A stretch of 64,000 bases of DNA from Progne subis subis (taxonomy: Eukaryota > Chordata > Aves > Passeriformes > Hirundinidae). The stretch is taken from contig JAKJHU010000033.1 in NCBI GenBank assembly GCA_022316685.1, positions 2,594,321-2,658,320 on the forward strand. The letters are read 5' to 3'. Of this stretch, positions 48,073-59,563 are shown piece by piece. Position numbers and translations under genes: made by a program. Positions within the stretch are counted from its first letter, which is position 1; each line of letters opens with the position of its first letter. The notes beneath the pieces were generated by a model, which ran no database searches, was not told where the DNA came from, and saw nothing but the letters and a program-made list of their open reading frames with translations.

Positions 48073-51000
48073 CATCCTGCTAGGTGGTATCCATCTGTTT
48101 CCCTCTGTCTTTTTACATGGACACTTGCAATTGCCTTCAGTCTGACAACTTAGCCTGCAAAATTGTATTTTCAAGTCAGCATCTTGGGAGCCTCAATTTG
48201 TTGTAAAAGTTTTGATTTTGTTTTCAAAGCTGGTGAATGAGACTTTGACTGGCCAGAAACTAGACACACCCCTAGCATAAAGCTCAATCCAGCAGGTTCC
48301 AGATCAAATTTGAAAGGCTGACTCCTGTAATGGGGATTCTTGCTTTTACCTTGTTGTAAATCCCAAACACAAATGTTGCTTATATTCACAGATACTCAAA
48401 CCTCGCAGACTCTTGGGTCCAGGATATAGAGGAATGGAGGGTCTCCTACTCTCAATTAATGGTTTAGGGAGCAAGGGTCAACAAAAGCAGTTGCAATTGT
48501 TCAGCTGTTTTCATTTAAGATGTTAGAGGATCTATCTCAATGCTCCTTTTCACCTTTAAATGCCAGGTGTCTGCAAAATGGGTAGAAAAAAATGCAAAAA
48601 TTTTTGATTCCATGGAAAGGCATTGGAGTTGGTAGAGAAAGAGAGCTGGGGTGCAGTAGACAGGTAATCTGAAGACTCTCTGTTTTTCTTTTTTCCTTTC
48701 TTTGCATAGGTTGGCATTTTTTATTTTGAAGTATACAGCACCTTATAGGGAAACATTTCAGGAATAGTTAAAGTGCAGAATATTGTGTTTTCCTTGCCCA
48801 TCTTGCTTGCTCTCTCTCCCAGTCAGAGATGAGATATTAACAGAGTGGCCTAGTAAATGTGCACCCATGCACAATGCTCTTCCCTCAGGATAAAGATAAG
48901 GATCTTGCCAGGATCATGTCCATCCTTCAGCTTTCAAGAGCACCCAGTTCTCTTCTGAAAAGAAGGGAGGAAAGATCTAGGGAAAATCAAGATCTACCGT
49001 GAGCAGAAAGGAAAAGCTGCAACAGAAGAGGTAACAATTCTTCCTTTTAATAGAATTCAGAGGTAATTTGAATTCTTAATTGGAAAATTATCCTGTGGCT
49101 GCTGCAATTCTGGCTGCAGCCTCCACATTTTGGAAACTGCTTTTGCAGCAGCTGAGGAACGTTTCAGCAGGAAAAACTGACCTTTCCTGTCACTACTGCT
49201 TGCATCCTCTCAGCATTTTCTCATGCGAGGGGTGATTAATGAATAGGGATGGTGGAGGATGTGGATTTAGCTCAGTTCCTCACAGTGAGTGTGCCTTTTT
49301 TTACTCCCTACAGCCATCCAAGAGAGCAGCACACATGGGTGCATTTTGTGAACCTTGGTTTAAATTTTGCTGTCTGGAGTTGATATGCACAGAGCTGTGT
49401 GACCATGGGTCAGGATCTCAGGCTCCCAAGTGTTAAATACTCTTGTCTTTGTCAGCCTCTGGACAGGGTTGTTAGCTAGAGCACCATGAAAGCCTTTCCC
49501 AGCCACCCCACTCTGTGGGCTGCACTTGGTTGTACTAGTCAGGGCGTGCTGACGTCTCTCCTCAACGTGCTTTAGTTGCTTAAATAATATTGAGAAGTGC
49601 ATTCTCCAAATGTTCTTCGGACAGATAACGTGTAAGAAAATACAAGGCTGTGAAAATGTCTCCTCTGGATTTGTTGCTGCTCCTGTGTTGCCAGACCTGA
49701 GAGGCTGTTTTAGTGAGTTCTCAAGGCTAGAGAATTACACAGGATAAAGGAATAGCTTCAGAGTATGTGTGTGTATTTTTGCAGTTGTGCTTCAGGATCT
49801 GCATTTACATCTTGCGCTTTCCACTGCTGACTTTCTTGCATTCTTCGTGTAAAGCTCCTCCAGACAAATGATGGGAGACATTTACAAAAAAATACCTGAA
49901 TTCAAGAGTCAGAGCAATGCAAAGCAAAGCTCTGTTCCTTGCCAGTGGGAACAGATGTGAGGTGAGGCATGAAGAAACAGCATTGATTGGGGATCTGTTT
50001 TGCAATCGATCATTGGTATGAGAGAGCAGCTTGGTTTGAACAAAGGAAGGATGACCAATGCATCACTTTTCAGGTTTGTTGCCTGTCGGCGGGTAGAGCA
50101 GCCTGTCTTGCCTTTGGGTTGCAGGACATTTTGTGAGCTTTTCAGCTTGCAGTGCACTATTTGGTGAACAGAGGAGTGCTAGGGATGTGCTGTGTGCTAG
50201 TACTTTTTTGTCATCATTGTTATTCTGAAAAGAACCATTAGGCTTGTCAAAACTAGTTAAGGGAACGAGTAGATGGCACTGGAAAGGAACTTCAAGCTAG
50301 AATGACATGTTTCAGGAGATCCCTCTCATTCCCTGGTGCAAGCTCAAAAGGCATTATGAGGAGATCCACAGAGCTTGTGTATGCAAATGCACGGTGGTAA
50401 TGAGTATTATGGTTTTGTTAGGAAATACTTCGGTTCTTCTAATCACAGTCCCTTTTAAAGTTGATAGTACTGTGGCAGACGGATGTCTCTTGTTTCCTGG
50501 GACAGGAACAGTTTTGCCCCATTGCTGCAGGGGGAGATCCAGTGCCCTTCCATCTGGAGGGGAGGGACCCAGAGGATGTCGGGGGCCCAGGTGAAGCCAT
50601 CTGACACTGTGGTGTCAGGATGCAGCAAATGGCCCTGAGTAGGAGTCTGGTGTCTGGCTTCCATAGAGATGGATGCCAGGAGAGTGCATTTAAGGCTGAA
50701 TTTAAGTAGGAAACCTTTTGGTAAAGGCTGCAGGGCAAGTCCCTGAAGGGTTCCTAACCATTACCTCAAAGTGCTGGAATTACCACTCTGTTTCATTAAA
50801 TTGTGATGAATAGATATGATGGCAAGCATGTATGTCTGACTCCACTGGCCTGTCATAGACAAGGGTGATGGCTACTGAATGACTGAAATTACAGCAGTTA
50901 GTGCTGCTCATTTGAAAAATGCAGAAAACTTCTGCTGTGGACTAGAAATGCTTTCTGTATACATTGGGGACTAATACTGCAGCACATAATAATGTTTTTC

Positions 51001-52518
51001 ACTGATATTTGAAGGAATTTCTGTGTATCCTACTGTCACTTTTAACTGTGTCCAAAGAAGATTTGATCCTGATAATTGTGTGATCACAGGAATTCAGGCT
51101 CATTCTGGCACACTTACGACTAACAGACAACACTTTCTTCCTTGTGGGATCACCCTGAAACCGATGGTAGCCATTAAGGAGCAGACTGTTTCTCACTGTG
51201 AGTGGAATGATGAAAGCCCTGCCTGCTCTGCTTTGTTTTGTTGTGTTGGTATCTTTTGGCCACAATTCAGAGTGCTGTGAATGGACTCGCTATCGATGTG
51301 GTGCTCCTGTTAATAAGCAATGCCAGGTTCAGTTACCTACATGGTGGGTCATAATGTAGTTGCTTTGACATTTGCAGCAGTGGATGATCTTAGCTGAACA
51401 CCAGCGCATTTATATGTTTGTCATAGCTTCAGTTGCCGGGTTTTTTTGTGGAATTCACAAAAATGTATCAGAACATTTGTATTTTTTTTAATCATTATTA
51501 CTATTTTTAATGTTTCTGCTGTTGATGCCCCAAGGATAAGAATGGCAAAAGAATGTCATAAAAAATGTTTTCAGAACATTAGGGAATTCTGAATGCTGGC
51601 TAGCTCAGAGGGAAGCTATTATTTACAATATACTGTATCAAATTCGACTCCCACCAAATTAGAAACTGATTTTTGTCATTGTCCCTTTTTAATCTAACCC
51701 TTTGGTTAACTCGGGAGAAGCAGCACCATAAATCACGTGGACATCTATGGATTTTTTTCCCCTGCCAGCCATTGCTAAGACTAAATGTTCATCTTTCAGT
51801 GATTCTTATCAGCCAGGACACTAATAATAGCATTTCTGTTCTGGGCTTGACTTTCCCTCTTCCAGGAGAAAAAGTTTCTTTTTAATGTGCTTTGAAAAAT
51901 ATTTTTAGGGAGTAAATAATGCATGGGAAGATTTGTCTCGGGGTGCTTGAGTTCCAGGTAGTGAGATTAAAGAAACTCCTTGTGCTTCTTTTCATAATTG
52001 TCAAGGGACCATGGATGGCATGGGGTCGTGGTGTGAATAATGAAAGCTTTCTCACCTCTTTAAAATCAATTCACTATATGTGCAACACTGTTTTTCTTTT
52101 GAAGATGGGAAAAAGGAGGTAAAGAATAGCAAGATTTCCCAGCAAACCAGGGACAAATCAGGAGACTTAGTCTTTCATGTCTCTAATCAGCCAGATGAAA
52201 CCTCCTTTTAATTTGCTTTCTGAAGGCATGAGGCTGCTGTGCCCTTCTTTTTCCTTCAGCACTAAAACAGAGCTCTGATTTTACTGGGTCTTGGGACCAG
52301 CTCTCTTTGCCACCATAGTAGTCTTGATCTCGTAGGCAAGGGACAGGCAGGATCACTCTCTTGTGCCTGGGAAGGTTGGTGTAGGGCCCCTGAGCATGGT
52401 CTGTGTGGAAATACAAAGGAGATGAGTCCTTAAAAGGCGGACACCTACATACCAAGTGTCCCAAGGTTAAACCAGTTTTGCTTTCTTTTACCATCTTTGA
52501 CTTAGAGCTAACTTATTA

Positions 52519-52544
52519 TCCTCTCTCTCTCTCTCTTCTCCCAG
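52519..52544 (+). promoter_or_regulatory. SORCS3: (CT)n polypyrimidine tract and 3' splice site of exon C
   Basis: A CT dinucleotide run followed by TCTTCTCCCAG forms the acceptor of the 65-base exon, much like that of exon B. Confidence 0.85.
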
Positions 52545-52609
52545 GTCAGTGACTGGTTTGGATAAGGAACCTGACCTTGTGCACATGGAAGCCCGGACAG
52601 CTGACGGAC
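52545..52609 (+). CDS. SORCS3: SORCS3 internal coding exon C (VPS10 propeller, 65 bases)
   Basis: The first base completes the Trp codon begun in exon B. Then 21 codons follow (SVTGLDKEPDLVHMEARTADG), with one base left over for a His codon completed in exon D. The acceptor is TCTTCTCCCAG after a (CT)n tract; the donor is GTGAGT at 52610. The DLVHME core is shared by SorCS1 and SorCS3. The residues around it (TGLDKEPD) mix features I associate with both paralogues, so this exon alone would not settle the paralogue; exon D does. A second AG lies five bases downstream of the acceptor, but using it would break the frame. Confidence 0.95.
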
Positions 52610-54646
52610 GTGAGTGCCTGCAGCCAATGCTAAAAACTGGGCTTTGAGCCAAGAATGGGGTGGGAATGAGAATTCACTTTACCTATCTTACCTCTCCATT
52701 TACATTTTAATTCTAGGGGCGATGTGGGCCATGGGGTTTGATGTGATGTTCTTGTCCTGAGCCTATAGGGGAAAGTCATGGGCCACAGGGCTTGTGTCTA
52801 TGGCGAGGGCGGACAGAAGCATGGTCTGCTGGGCTAAGAACCCATCTATTCTGTTCCCTATTTAGCTGTTTCAGTGTCATGTAGTTCACATCAATCATAA
52901 AGAGCAGGGATACCATCATGGAACCTCTGCGCATTTCCAGAGATGCTCAAAGGTGGCACCTGAGAATTTGAGAAATTATCTGCAGTCAGACTTACCCTCC
53001 AGCCAGAATGTCCCTATGCCCCTTTGTCTTGTACTAAAAGTATTTTTTGGTTTTGCTCATAATGTATGGATAGGTGTTCCAGACCAAAACATTACAGATC
53101 TTGAAACGGTGCCTGGATCTGAAGCAGGAAATAGGAAAAAAAAAATTCTTAACCCCTCACTGAAATGAATCTAGTCACATTTGCACTGGAATGGACTCCT
53201 ATGTAGTCAATCTCCAGCAAAGACAATGGTATTCAAAGTAAGCTGACTTACTCTCTCCAAAGTGTTTTAGATATCTCTCACAGGAGTATCTAGCATAGTA
53301 ATGCTTCTGTTCCTTGTGGGAACTTTACTCCAGTGTGAGAAAATGGGAGCAATGGGACAAGTGTCCCATTTCGCAGCAGGAATGGTATAGAAAAAACAGC
53401 ATAGGATTGAGGAGTTAGAGGATTTCTGGGAGAAAAAAATAAAAAAGCCTTATTTTTTCTGGTGGCAAACTTTTCTCTGCCTTAGTCAAGGGCTGCGTAG
53501 GCCAGATGTGTGAACAAGCTCCTGTCTATCAAAATAGCTTCTCTAAGGTTGTGGATATTCTAATATCACTCATTGGCCTCCCACTGCTATTTAGTGATGG
53601 CAGCTGAATAAATAACCAGGCAATAAAAGCTCAGGGGTGACAGCTGTTTGTTGAATTTGTGGAAGAAGCAAAACAGGCTGACAGGTGGGTGGACAAGGTA
53701 GGGAGGCATCTTCAGTGCCTTTGCTGCTGTGTGTATTGTCGCAGGTATGACGGGAGAAGTGGTCAAAAGCGAGTTAAAAAAAACCCAAGCAAGCAAGCAA
53801 ACTGCTGATGGAGTTTCTTTTCAAACTAAGTTTAAACTTGCTCACCCAGCTATTTGAATATTGGATATGTCAAGGATGTAAATGTTTGAAAGATGTATCC
53901 CCAGCTTAAAGACAGCTCTCTTCCTTCTGGTCTTGTTTGCTCAGGGGTTTGCCCTTTGTTCTTGTTTTAATGTATAAATTCAGCATTTTGAAATTGGCAG
54001 CTGATGGTGTTGAGGGTTTCACTGGAAGCCAGGCTTGGCCAGTAGTGTCAGCGAAACAAGAGCCCCACTGCAGCCTCCACCCCAGATCTGCTGGGCAGTG
54101 CTGGCCCTGCTGGCAGGTACCAAATGACTCCTCTCCCAGCACAGCACAGAAGAGCAGTGTTGCTCCAATTAGAGGTTCTAAGGCTTAAAACAATGTTAGT
54201 TTGTGTTACAGAGCAAGGACAGCCTTACAGCTATAGGCTTCCCCTGTGTGATACTGTACAGCTCTGGGTGCTCAGGAATGGGATGCTGAACTTTTCTCCC
54301 AGTTAGTTCTGCAAACAAATTGGGCCTTTGTGTGCTCAGTGAAACAGCTGAGGCACTTACACCTGGAAAATGGCGCCCTGCAGTTACTTCTTGATCAGAA
54401 AGTTTCTGATGAAAGTTTTCCTCAGTATTATGCAGAAGGAAGGAAAAGCTTCTCTAATGCCTCTTTTATGTCAGTCTGGTGGCTCAGTCCCTTATTTGAT
54501 GCATTAACAGACATGGATTTAAGTAGTCCCATTGCTTAGTCCAATTTAGATAGAAGATCCGTGCCTTCAATGTCACTGGCTACTTGAAAAATACATGATT
54601 CTTCTAGATTAGGCATTTTTCTTTCTTCTGTTTTCCTCCATGTTTT

Positions 54647-54693
54647 TAATAATAATAATAATAATAATAATTAAAAAAAAAAGAAAAAAAAAG
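54647..54693. repeat. (TAA)n microsatellite and A-rich run
   Basis: About eight TAA units followed by an A-rich tract broken by single G. Confidence 0.9.
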
Positions 54694-54783
54694 AGGTAGA
54701 GAAGGTAGAGAGTAAAAGCAGTGGGGAAGGGGAGGAAAAGAAGGCAAATGGTATTTAGGACCACACCCCTGAATTTGATGATA

Positions 54784-54831
54784 ATTTTTTTTTTTTATTT
54801 TATTTTATTTATTTTTTTTTTATTTTTTTTA
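54784..54831. repeat. T-rich low-complexity tract
   Basis: Runs of T broken by single A, 48 bases, about 90 bases from the preceding A-rich tract; the two could pair as an inverted repeat. Confidence 0.9.
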
Positions 54832-55475
54832 GCAGTAGTTGGGACTCAAGAACCTACCTAATACCTATTCAGACACTGAAGCCTAAAAGGTGCTCTGGAG
54901 CTGGGAACAGGTGGTGGGGCATGCTGGAGTCTCTTCCATCCATAAAAGAGGCAGGGCTATCAATAACTTTATGGATCTGGGAGCTGGCAGCCCTTTTCAC
55001 CTCTCTGGTGTCTGTCCTTCAAGAGATCTTGCCACATGGTTTTGTCTGTCCAGTCATTAGAAGTGGTTGTATCTCTGAAAAACTCATCTGCCCCTGTGTC
55101 TATTCTCCTTAAACACTGCAAGGTGCTGATAATTCCAGTGCCTATCTTAAGCAACTCCCATCTTTTGTAGCAGATGAAGTTTTTCACATTTTTTCAACAT
55201 CTTGGCAGAGTCCTTGTAGCAGAATAATAATTGAGGCTTGCATTTTTAAATTGTAAAAACATGTAGGAGCCTTGGGCATTGTGCCTTCTGCCAGGGTATA
55301 GTAGCAGCAGCAAGGACAGGGCTGGATGAAAGGGAAGTGTTGTGATCACACTGACACAAGCACCCACCAGCATTACTGGGCAGGATATACTGAACTTTCT
55401 GATGTTCCGTGAGCTAATCTTCACCCCACTCACAGATACAGTGCAATAAACTGGATTTGAATTATAGCAAAAAGA

Positions 55476-55489
55476 GGGGGGGGGGGGGG
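55476..55489. repeat. G14 homopolymer
   Basis: Fourteen uninterrupted G; length is likely to be polymorphic or affected by sequencing error. Confidence 0.9.
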
Positions 55490-58400
55490 CGGAAATCTAA
55501 CCAGAAAGATAAAACAGGGTAACTAATTCCTGGAGAGTCTACATGTCTTCTTCTAAGGGGGAAAAATTATTGAGGCCAGTGAGTTTTTTTCTCCTTCCCA
55601 TGAAAACCTTCACAAAGTCATGATTTTAGATCTTGCCTGATGGCAGGACCTGGTTTAAGCTGAGCCAATCTGCCAGTGCAACTTGTCTCTATCGGCTGCC
55701 CTTTTCCCTGTTAGCCACGCTGGCCAGCCACCCCTGCGTTCAGCTGCCTTATTAATGCTGCCAGGAAGGAGCAGGGCTTGCTGTCCTGTGTCTCCCTAAG
55801 TCACAGACACCTGCACACAGGTTGGCCCTTTGCAGCCTTCAGCACAGTGACACTAACAGCTTTGACTGTTTCACTGCCTCCCTTCAGGGACCCACATCTT
55901 CGGGGAGAGAGCCGCTTGTGCTCCTGTTTCCTGCCAAAGCTGGCATGGCTGGCAGGAAAAGATGAGACTTGGTAGCTTGGCTTATTTCACCAGTTTGTCC
56001 CTTACAGTTTCAAGAAATTGTTTCCGTTTTGTCACTTCAAAAAGGGTAAAAATACACTCCGGAATCTCAAGATGGAAGATGGTGTTAAATAGCAGTGAGG
56101 AGGCGGTTCAAGCTCCTCAACTGGAAAATGGCTGTACATCTGTGAAAGCCATTCCCTAATCCTGAGTGAGGTGGGAAGGCTTTGTGCGGAGGCATGGATG
56201 CTGGGATTTGAGCTGCAGCAAGCCCTCAGGGCTGCTTGATGTCCATATTGCCACATTCACAGATGAGCTGAGAAAGTGGCTGGAGTTGCTCATAAGTACG
56301 AGAAGTTTTTAATGCTGCCTGGGAAGTAGGGAGCTCTTCTCAGCTCCCCTTGCAGCGGAACATTATAAAAAATCTCCAAAGTAACAAAAAATCCAACCTG
56401 CTGAAAGAATCCTGAAAACCAAAACACCCAGACCCTTTAATTCTGGCGTTGTGTAGGACAATAGATAAATTGGAAGTAGTGCCCAGAGAGAAACAACCTC
56501 CCTTAGGCAATACACCTCCCAGTGAAAGGTAAGTAAGGCCTTGGAGGCATGGCTGAGTGTCATGTCACCTGCCCCTCTGGGTGAATGTCCTTTTTCCTTG
56601 TGGTTGTCCAAAGGGGGGGTGCAAAATTACCTTGTTCTGGAGGAGAGGGACATAATAACTTGGAAGTTTGGATGGCTTCTTCTCTCCAAATGGAGACTTT
56701 TGTTGAGAGACCTTGTACTTCCTATGTGAGAAGAAGTGCTCTGTGAATGGCACCCTTTAAGAAGCTTGAGCAGGGGCTTGAGATTGTTTCTTGCTTTGTG
56801 TTGCACACAAATGGGAACTGAACTGGGTGCTGCTATATTTTTTACTGGATTTTTTAATGTATTTTAAAGGGATTATTTTTTTCTTTTATTTTTCTTTGGG
56901 GAAGCAAGGAAAAAGCAAGACTTAACTTTATCTGGTATCCTAAAGCAGACAGGTTTAAAGATATTTTATTTGTGTCCGCATTTGTTTTTTTAAATAGGCT
57001 TGTATTGTAAAATATATGAAAGTAAATAAAACAAGAGACTAAAAGGAAAATGGGTAGTGAGCTACCCCCCTTCTCCACCACCATCTCCTTGTGAATATTA
57101 ATCAGGTGCCATTCTTTGAGTATATTTGATTGCTGGTGTAACACACTCAAAATGACATATTTCCCAATAGGCAGAAAGCTCGTTGTCATGTCAACACTTG
57201 TGATTTATCTGCATTTATTTGTGACAGGTTTTTATTCCTCTTCCCATTCTGTCACTCAGCAGCAGCAAATTATCCTCTTTTTGGAAGGATAAGAATATCC
57301 AGGCTACTGTGTGGGAGAAGCGTACTGGAGGGAATGAGCTTCTAAAAATACAACTCCTGACCTCTCCTCCTTGTTCTGCCTAATTTTAGAGCTACCTCAG
57401 AGAGCAAGTTACTGCTGTTAATCTCTTTGGATAGCATGGCAGCACATAAGACCCCCTTGTTTTCTGAGCAGTTGCTTTTATCCACTGCAAGGTTGTCTTA
57501 AGTTCCACACTGAGGAGGCTAAATAGCAGCTCTGGGCCAAGTGTGTGTATATCAGTTGATGAAGAACTTTAATTTATGCCAGCTGAAAGTCTGACCTCTC
57601 TGCTGCTGCTGCTGGAATTTTATGCTGGGAGTGAGCACAGCCCTGATACTCTGGTTATTGGCACTGTCTCTAGGTCAGGTGTTTTTCACCATACACTTTT
57701 ATCACTGCCCGGTACTCTGAGCTGGCCCCAGCAACATTTTCTGCTGCTTTAGCATCCTCAGCGGGACTATGATTTCATTACTGCACCAGACCTGTGTGAC
57801 TGCTCTGACTCAGCCCTTATTAACCTGGAATCCCTGGTGCATCAATCCAGAACCAGGTCTGCAGCCTTTAAACAGGAGCCTTCAGTCACTGGATGGTTGG
57901 GCATGGACCTTCATTAGATTAAAGCTTGGCTGTAGTTTGTGACTCTTTTAGACAAAACATCTTAGAAATTATGAGTCTAATTATTAATGCCTCTGACTTG
58001 CATTCTTTTTGCATTTTTAAGAATGTTGCTGGGACAAGACTTTAAAAGAGGAAACAGTCTGTGAATCTTGTTTTAGAATCTGGGAAGGCAGTTGGCTGAA
58101 TCTCAGAGGATTTCAGTCGTGCCCTCCAGAGCTTTCCATGTGCCCCACATTTTGCTGTCACTGGTAGGACGCAGACATAGGAGAAGGCAGTTCTTTTGTG
58201 ACAGAGAATCCTGTAAGCAGCTTTGCTGGGCTAGTGACTTTTAAAACTTCTCCTTTATCATTTTGGGCTGAGTTTGACAAGGTCCGTGTCAGAATGTTCT
58301 ATTGTGAACTAAAATCACTGCACCAGGCTCACCCCAGCCCTTATAAACTTGCTGTTTACTTCATTGAATTGCCTGTCCTCACCCTTTGTAGAAAAGCAAA

Positions 58401-59444
58401 GAAGCACTTGAATCTAGGGAGCCTGTAAATGTGCCACAGTGCAAAAGATATGACCCTTTTATCACTCCAGCTGTCATCTCAGTAGTATTTTCATTTTCTC
58501 CCTAATTTGCAGTTTTCAGAAGAGCAGTTGAAAAGCAGAGATGGCATATTTAGATTACACACATTCAGAAACACAGTTCCTTCATAGTTCTGTTTCATAA
58601 GGCCTTTACTTAGCCTGAGTGAAATAATGCTTAATCCCCTATAACCCCCCCCCAGCTTGCTGGAGGTGACCACATCTCTTCTTGTTCTAACCTTCTGTAT
58701 ATCTGCCTCTTCTTTCTGTTGTCTTCATGTTGTTCTCCCAGTCCTGCTCTTCCTTTCCAGCAATGCCAAGGCCTGACAAGTTCCTGTTAGTGTGATGGTC
58801 ATCTTCTCTCTAGACAGAACCATTTGATGCTTCTTGCAGTGCACAGAACTCCTGTGAGGCATCTTCAGCTACTTATGCTATTTTATGGCCATGGCATTTT
58901 CATTCCTAGCCTGTGTCTGCTATAAAGAGTTAATTTTGGGAGATGAGTGAGATTTTCACAGAAAAATAAGTTAAACTTCATAGTATTGATTTGGACTTTT
59001 TAAAAAATTATTTTTGTGTTTTAATACCACAATTAAAACCAGTCAACAAGGCTAGAGCATTTCAGAGGGAAGACAGGATATGATTTCCAGAAGGGTATAG
59101 GAATTGGTGAATTCTAACTGGATGGCTTCTGCTCTATATGGTCTCATCAGCAGCTTTCTGATGCATTTATGGGACCCTCCATTTGTTGGTACCCTCCATT
59201 TATGGTTTGAGCTTCAGTCTCCTGAGGGACGTCTGCACAATAGGGAAGGGAATGGCAAATGTTGAATGTCGAAGTGTGGTGAGTTCCTAATTTCAGAGAG
59301 TTACAGTGTCGAAGGCTGGAGGTGGGTCATGGAATAGCATCTGCCTAGTTGGGAACAAGACCTTCTTTTGAGCTGCTGATGGTGTTGACAGAGAAGCGGC
59401 CCCTACCTGGGCATTTCTGATGCATCCATGTGTTCCCATTGCAG

Positions 59445-59563
59445 ACACCCACTATCTGACCTGTCGGATCCAGGAGTGCTCCGAGACCAAAAGGAGCGGG
59501 CCCTTTTCGCGCTCCATCGATGTCAGCTCCCTTGTTGTTCAGGATGAATACATCTTCATCCAG
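59445..59563 (+). CDS. SORCS3: SORCS3 internal coding exon D (VPS10 propeller, 39 codons)
   Basis: Two bases complete the His codon from exon C, then 39 codons follow, starting THYLTCRIQECSETKRSGPF and ending VVQDEYIFIQ in phase 0. The acceptor is CCCATTGCAG and the donor GTACGT at 59564. Cys6 and Cys11 are a conserved pair in the SorCS propeller, probably disulphide-bonded (inference). This exon is the best paralogue discriminator in the window and points to SORCS3. An open frame reads on into the intron past the donor, but it soon loses similarity and is intron read-through. The exon that should follow, expected to begin with a short V-T-T-S-type stretch, is not seen before 64000. Confidence 0.97.

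Larger units (their letters stand above)
33785..52544 (+). other. SORCS3: SORCS3 intron between exons B and C (18.8 kb)
   Basis: Starts GTGAGT and ends TCTCCCAG. It contains a rearranged CR1 at 36048-36505, short poly(T) tracts (about 38.42, 41.34 and 44.01 kb), a perfect palindrome at 43556-43575, a GT-rich stretch near 47.56-47.61 kb and two copies of an 11-bp motif near 48.0 kb. The remaining stretches, including 36.5-43.5 kb and 48.1-52.5 kb, hold no gene, RNA or repeat that I can identify. Confidence 0.9.
52610..59444 (+). other. SORCS3: SORCS3 intron between exons C and D (6.8 kb)
   Basis: Starts GTGAGT and ends ATTGCAG. It holds simple repeats at 54.65-54.83 kb, a G14 run at 55476-55489, a C9 run near 58648 and a short tandem duplication near 59173-59200. 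55.6-57.9 kb is less AT-rich than its surroundings but has no coding signal. Nothing else recognised. Confidence 0.9.
9007..59563 (+). other. SORCS3: SORCS3 gene body, part (four internal exons)
   Basis: Four exons in order on the + strand join in frame to give 139 residues of a VPS10-domain receptor. Exon phases are compatible: the first ends on a codon, the second ends two bases into a Trp codon, the third ends one base into a His codon, and the fourth ends on a codon. Choice of paralogue: the last exon carries HYLTCRIQEC, then RSGPF and VVQDEYIFIQ. From memory of the family this fits SORCS3; SORCS1 has a clearly different stretch there and SORCS2 is further away. SorCS3 is a neuronal sorting receptor of the Vps10p family that works in endosomal and postsynaptic trafficking. 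The gene extends beyond both window edges. Introns of 24.5, 18.8 and 6.8 kb agree with the very long introns known for SORCS genes. Confidence 0.93.
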
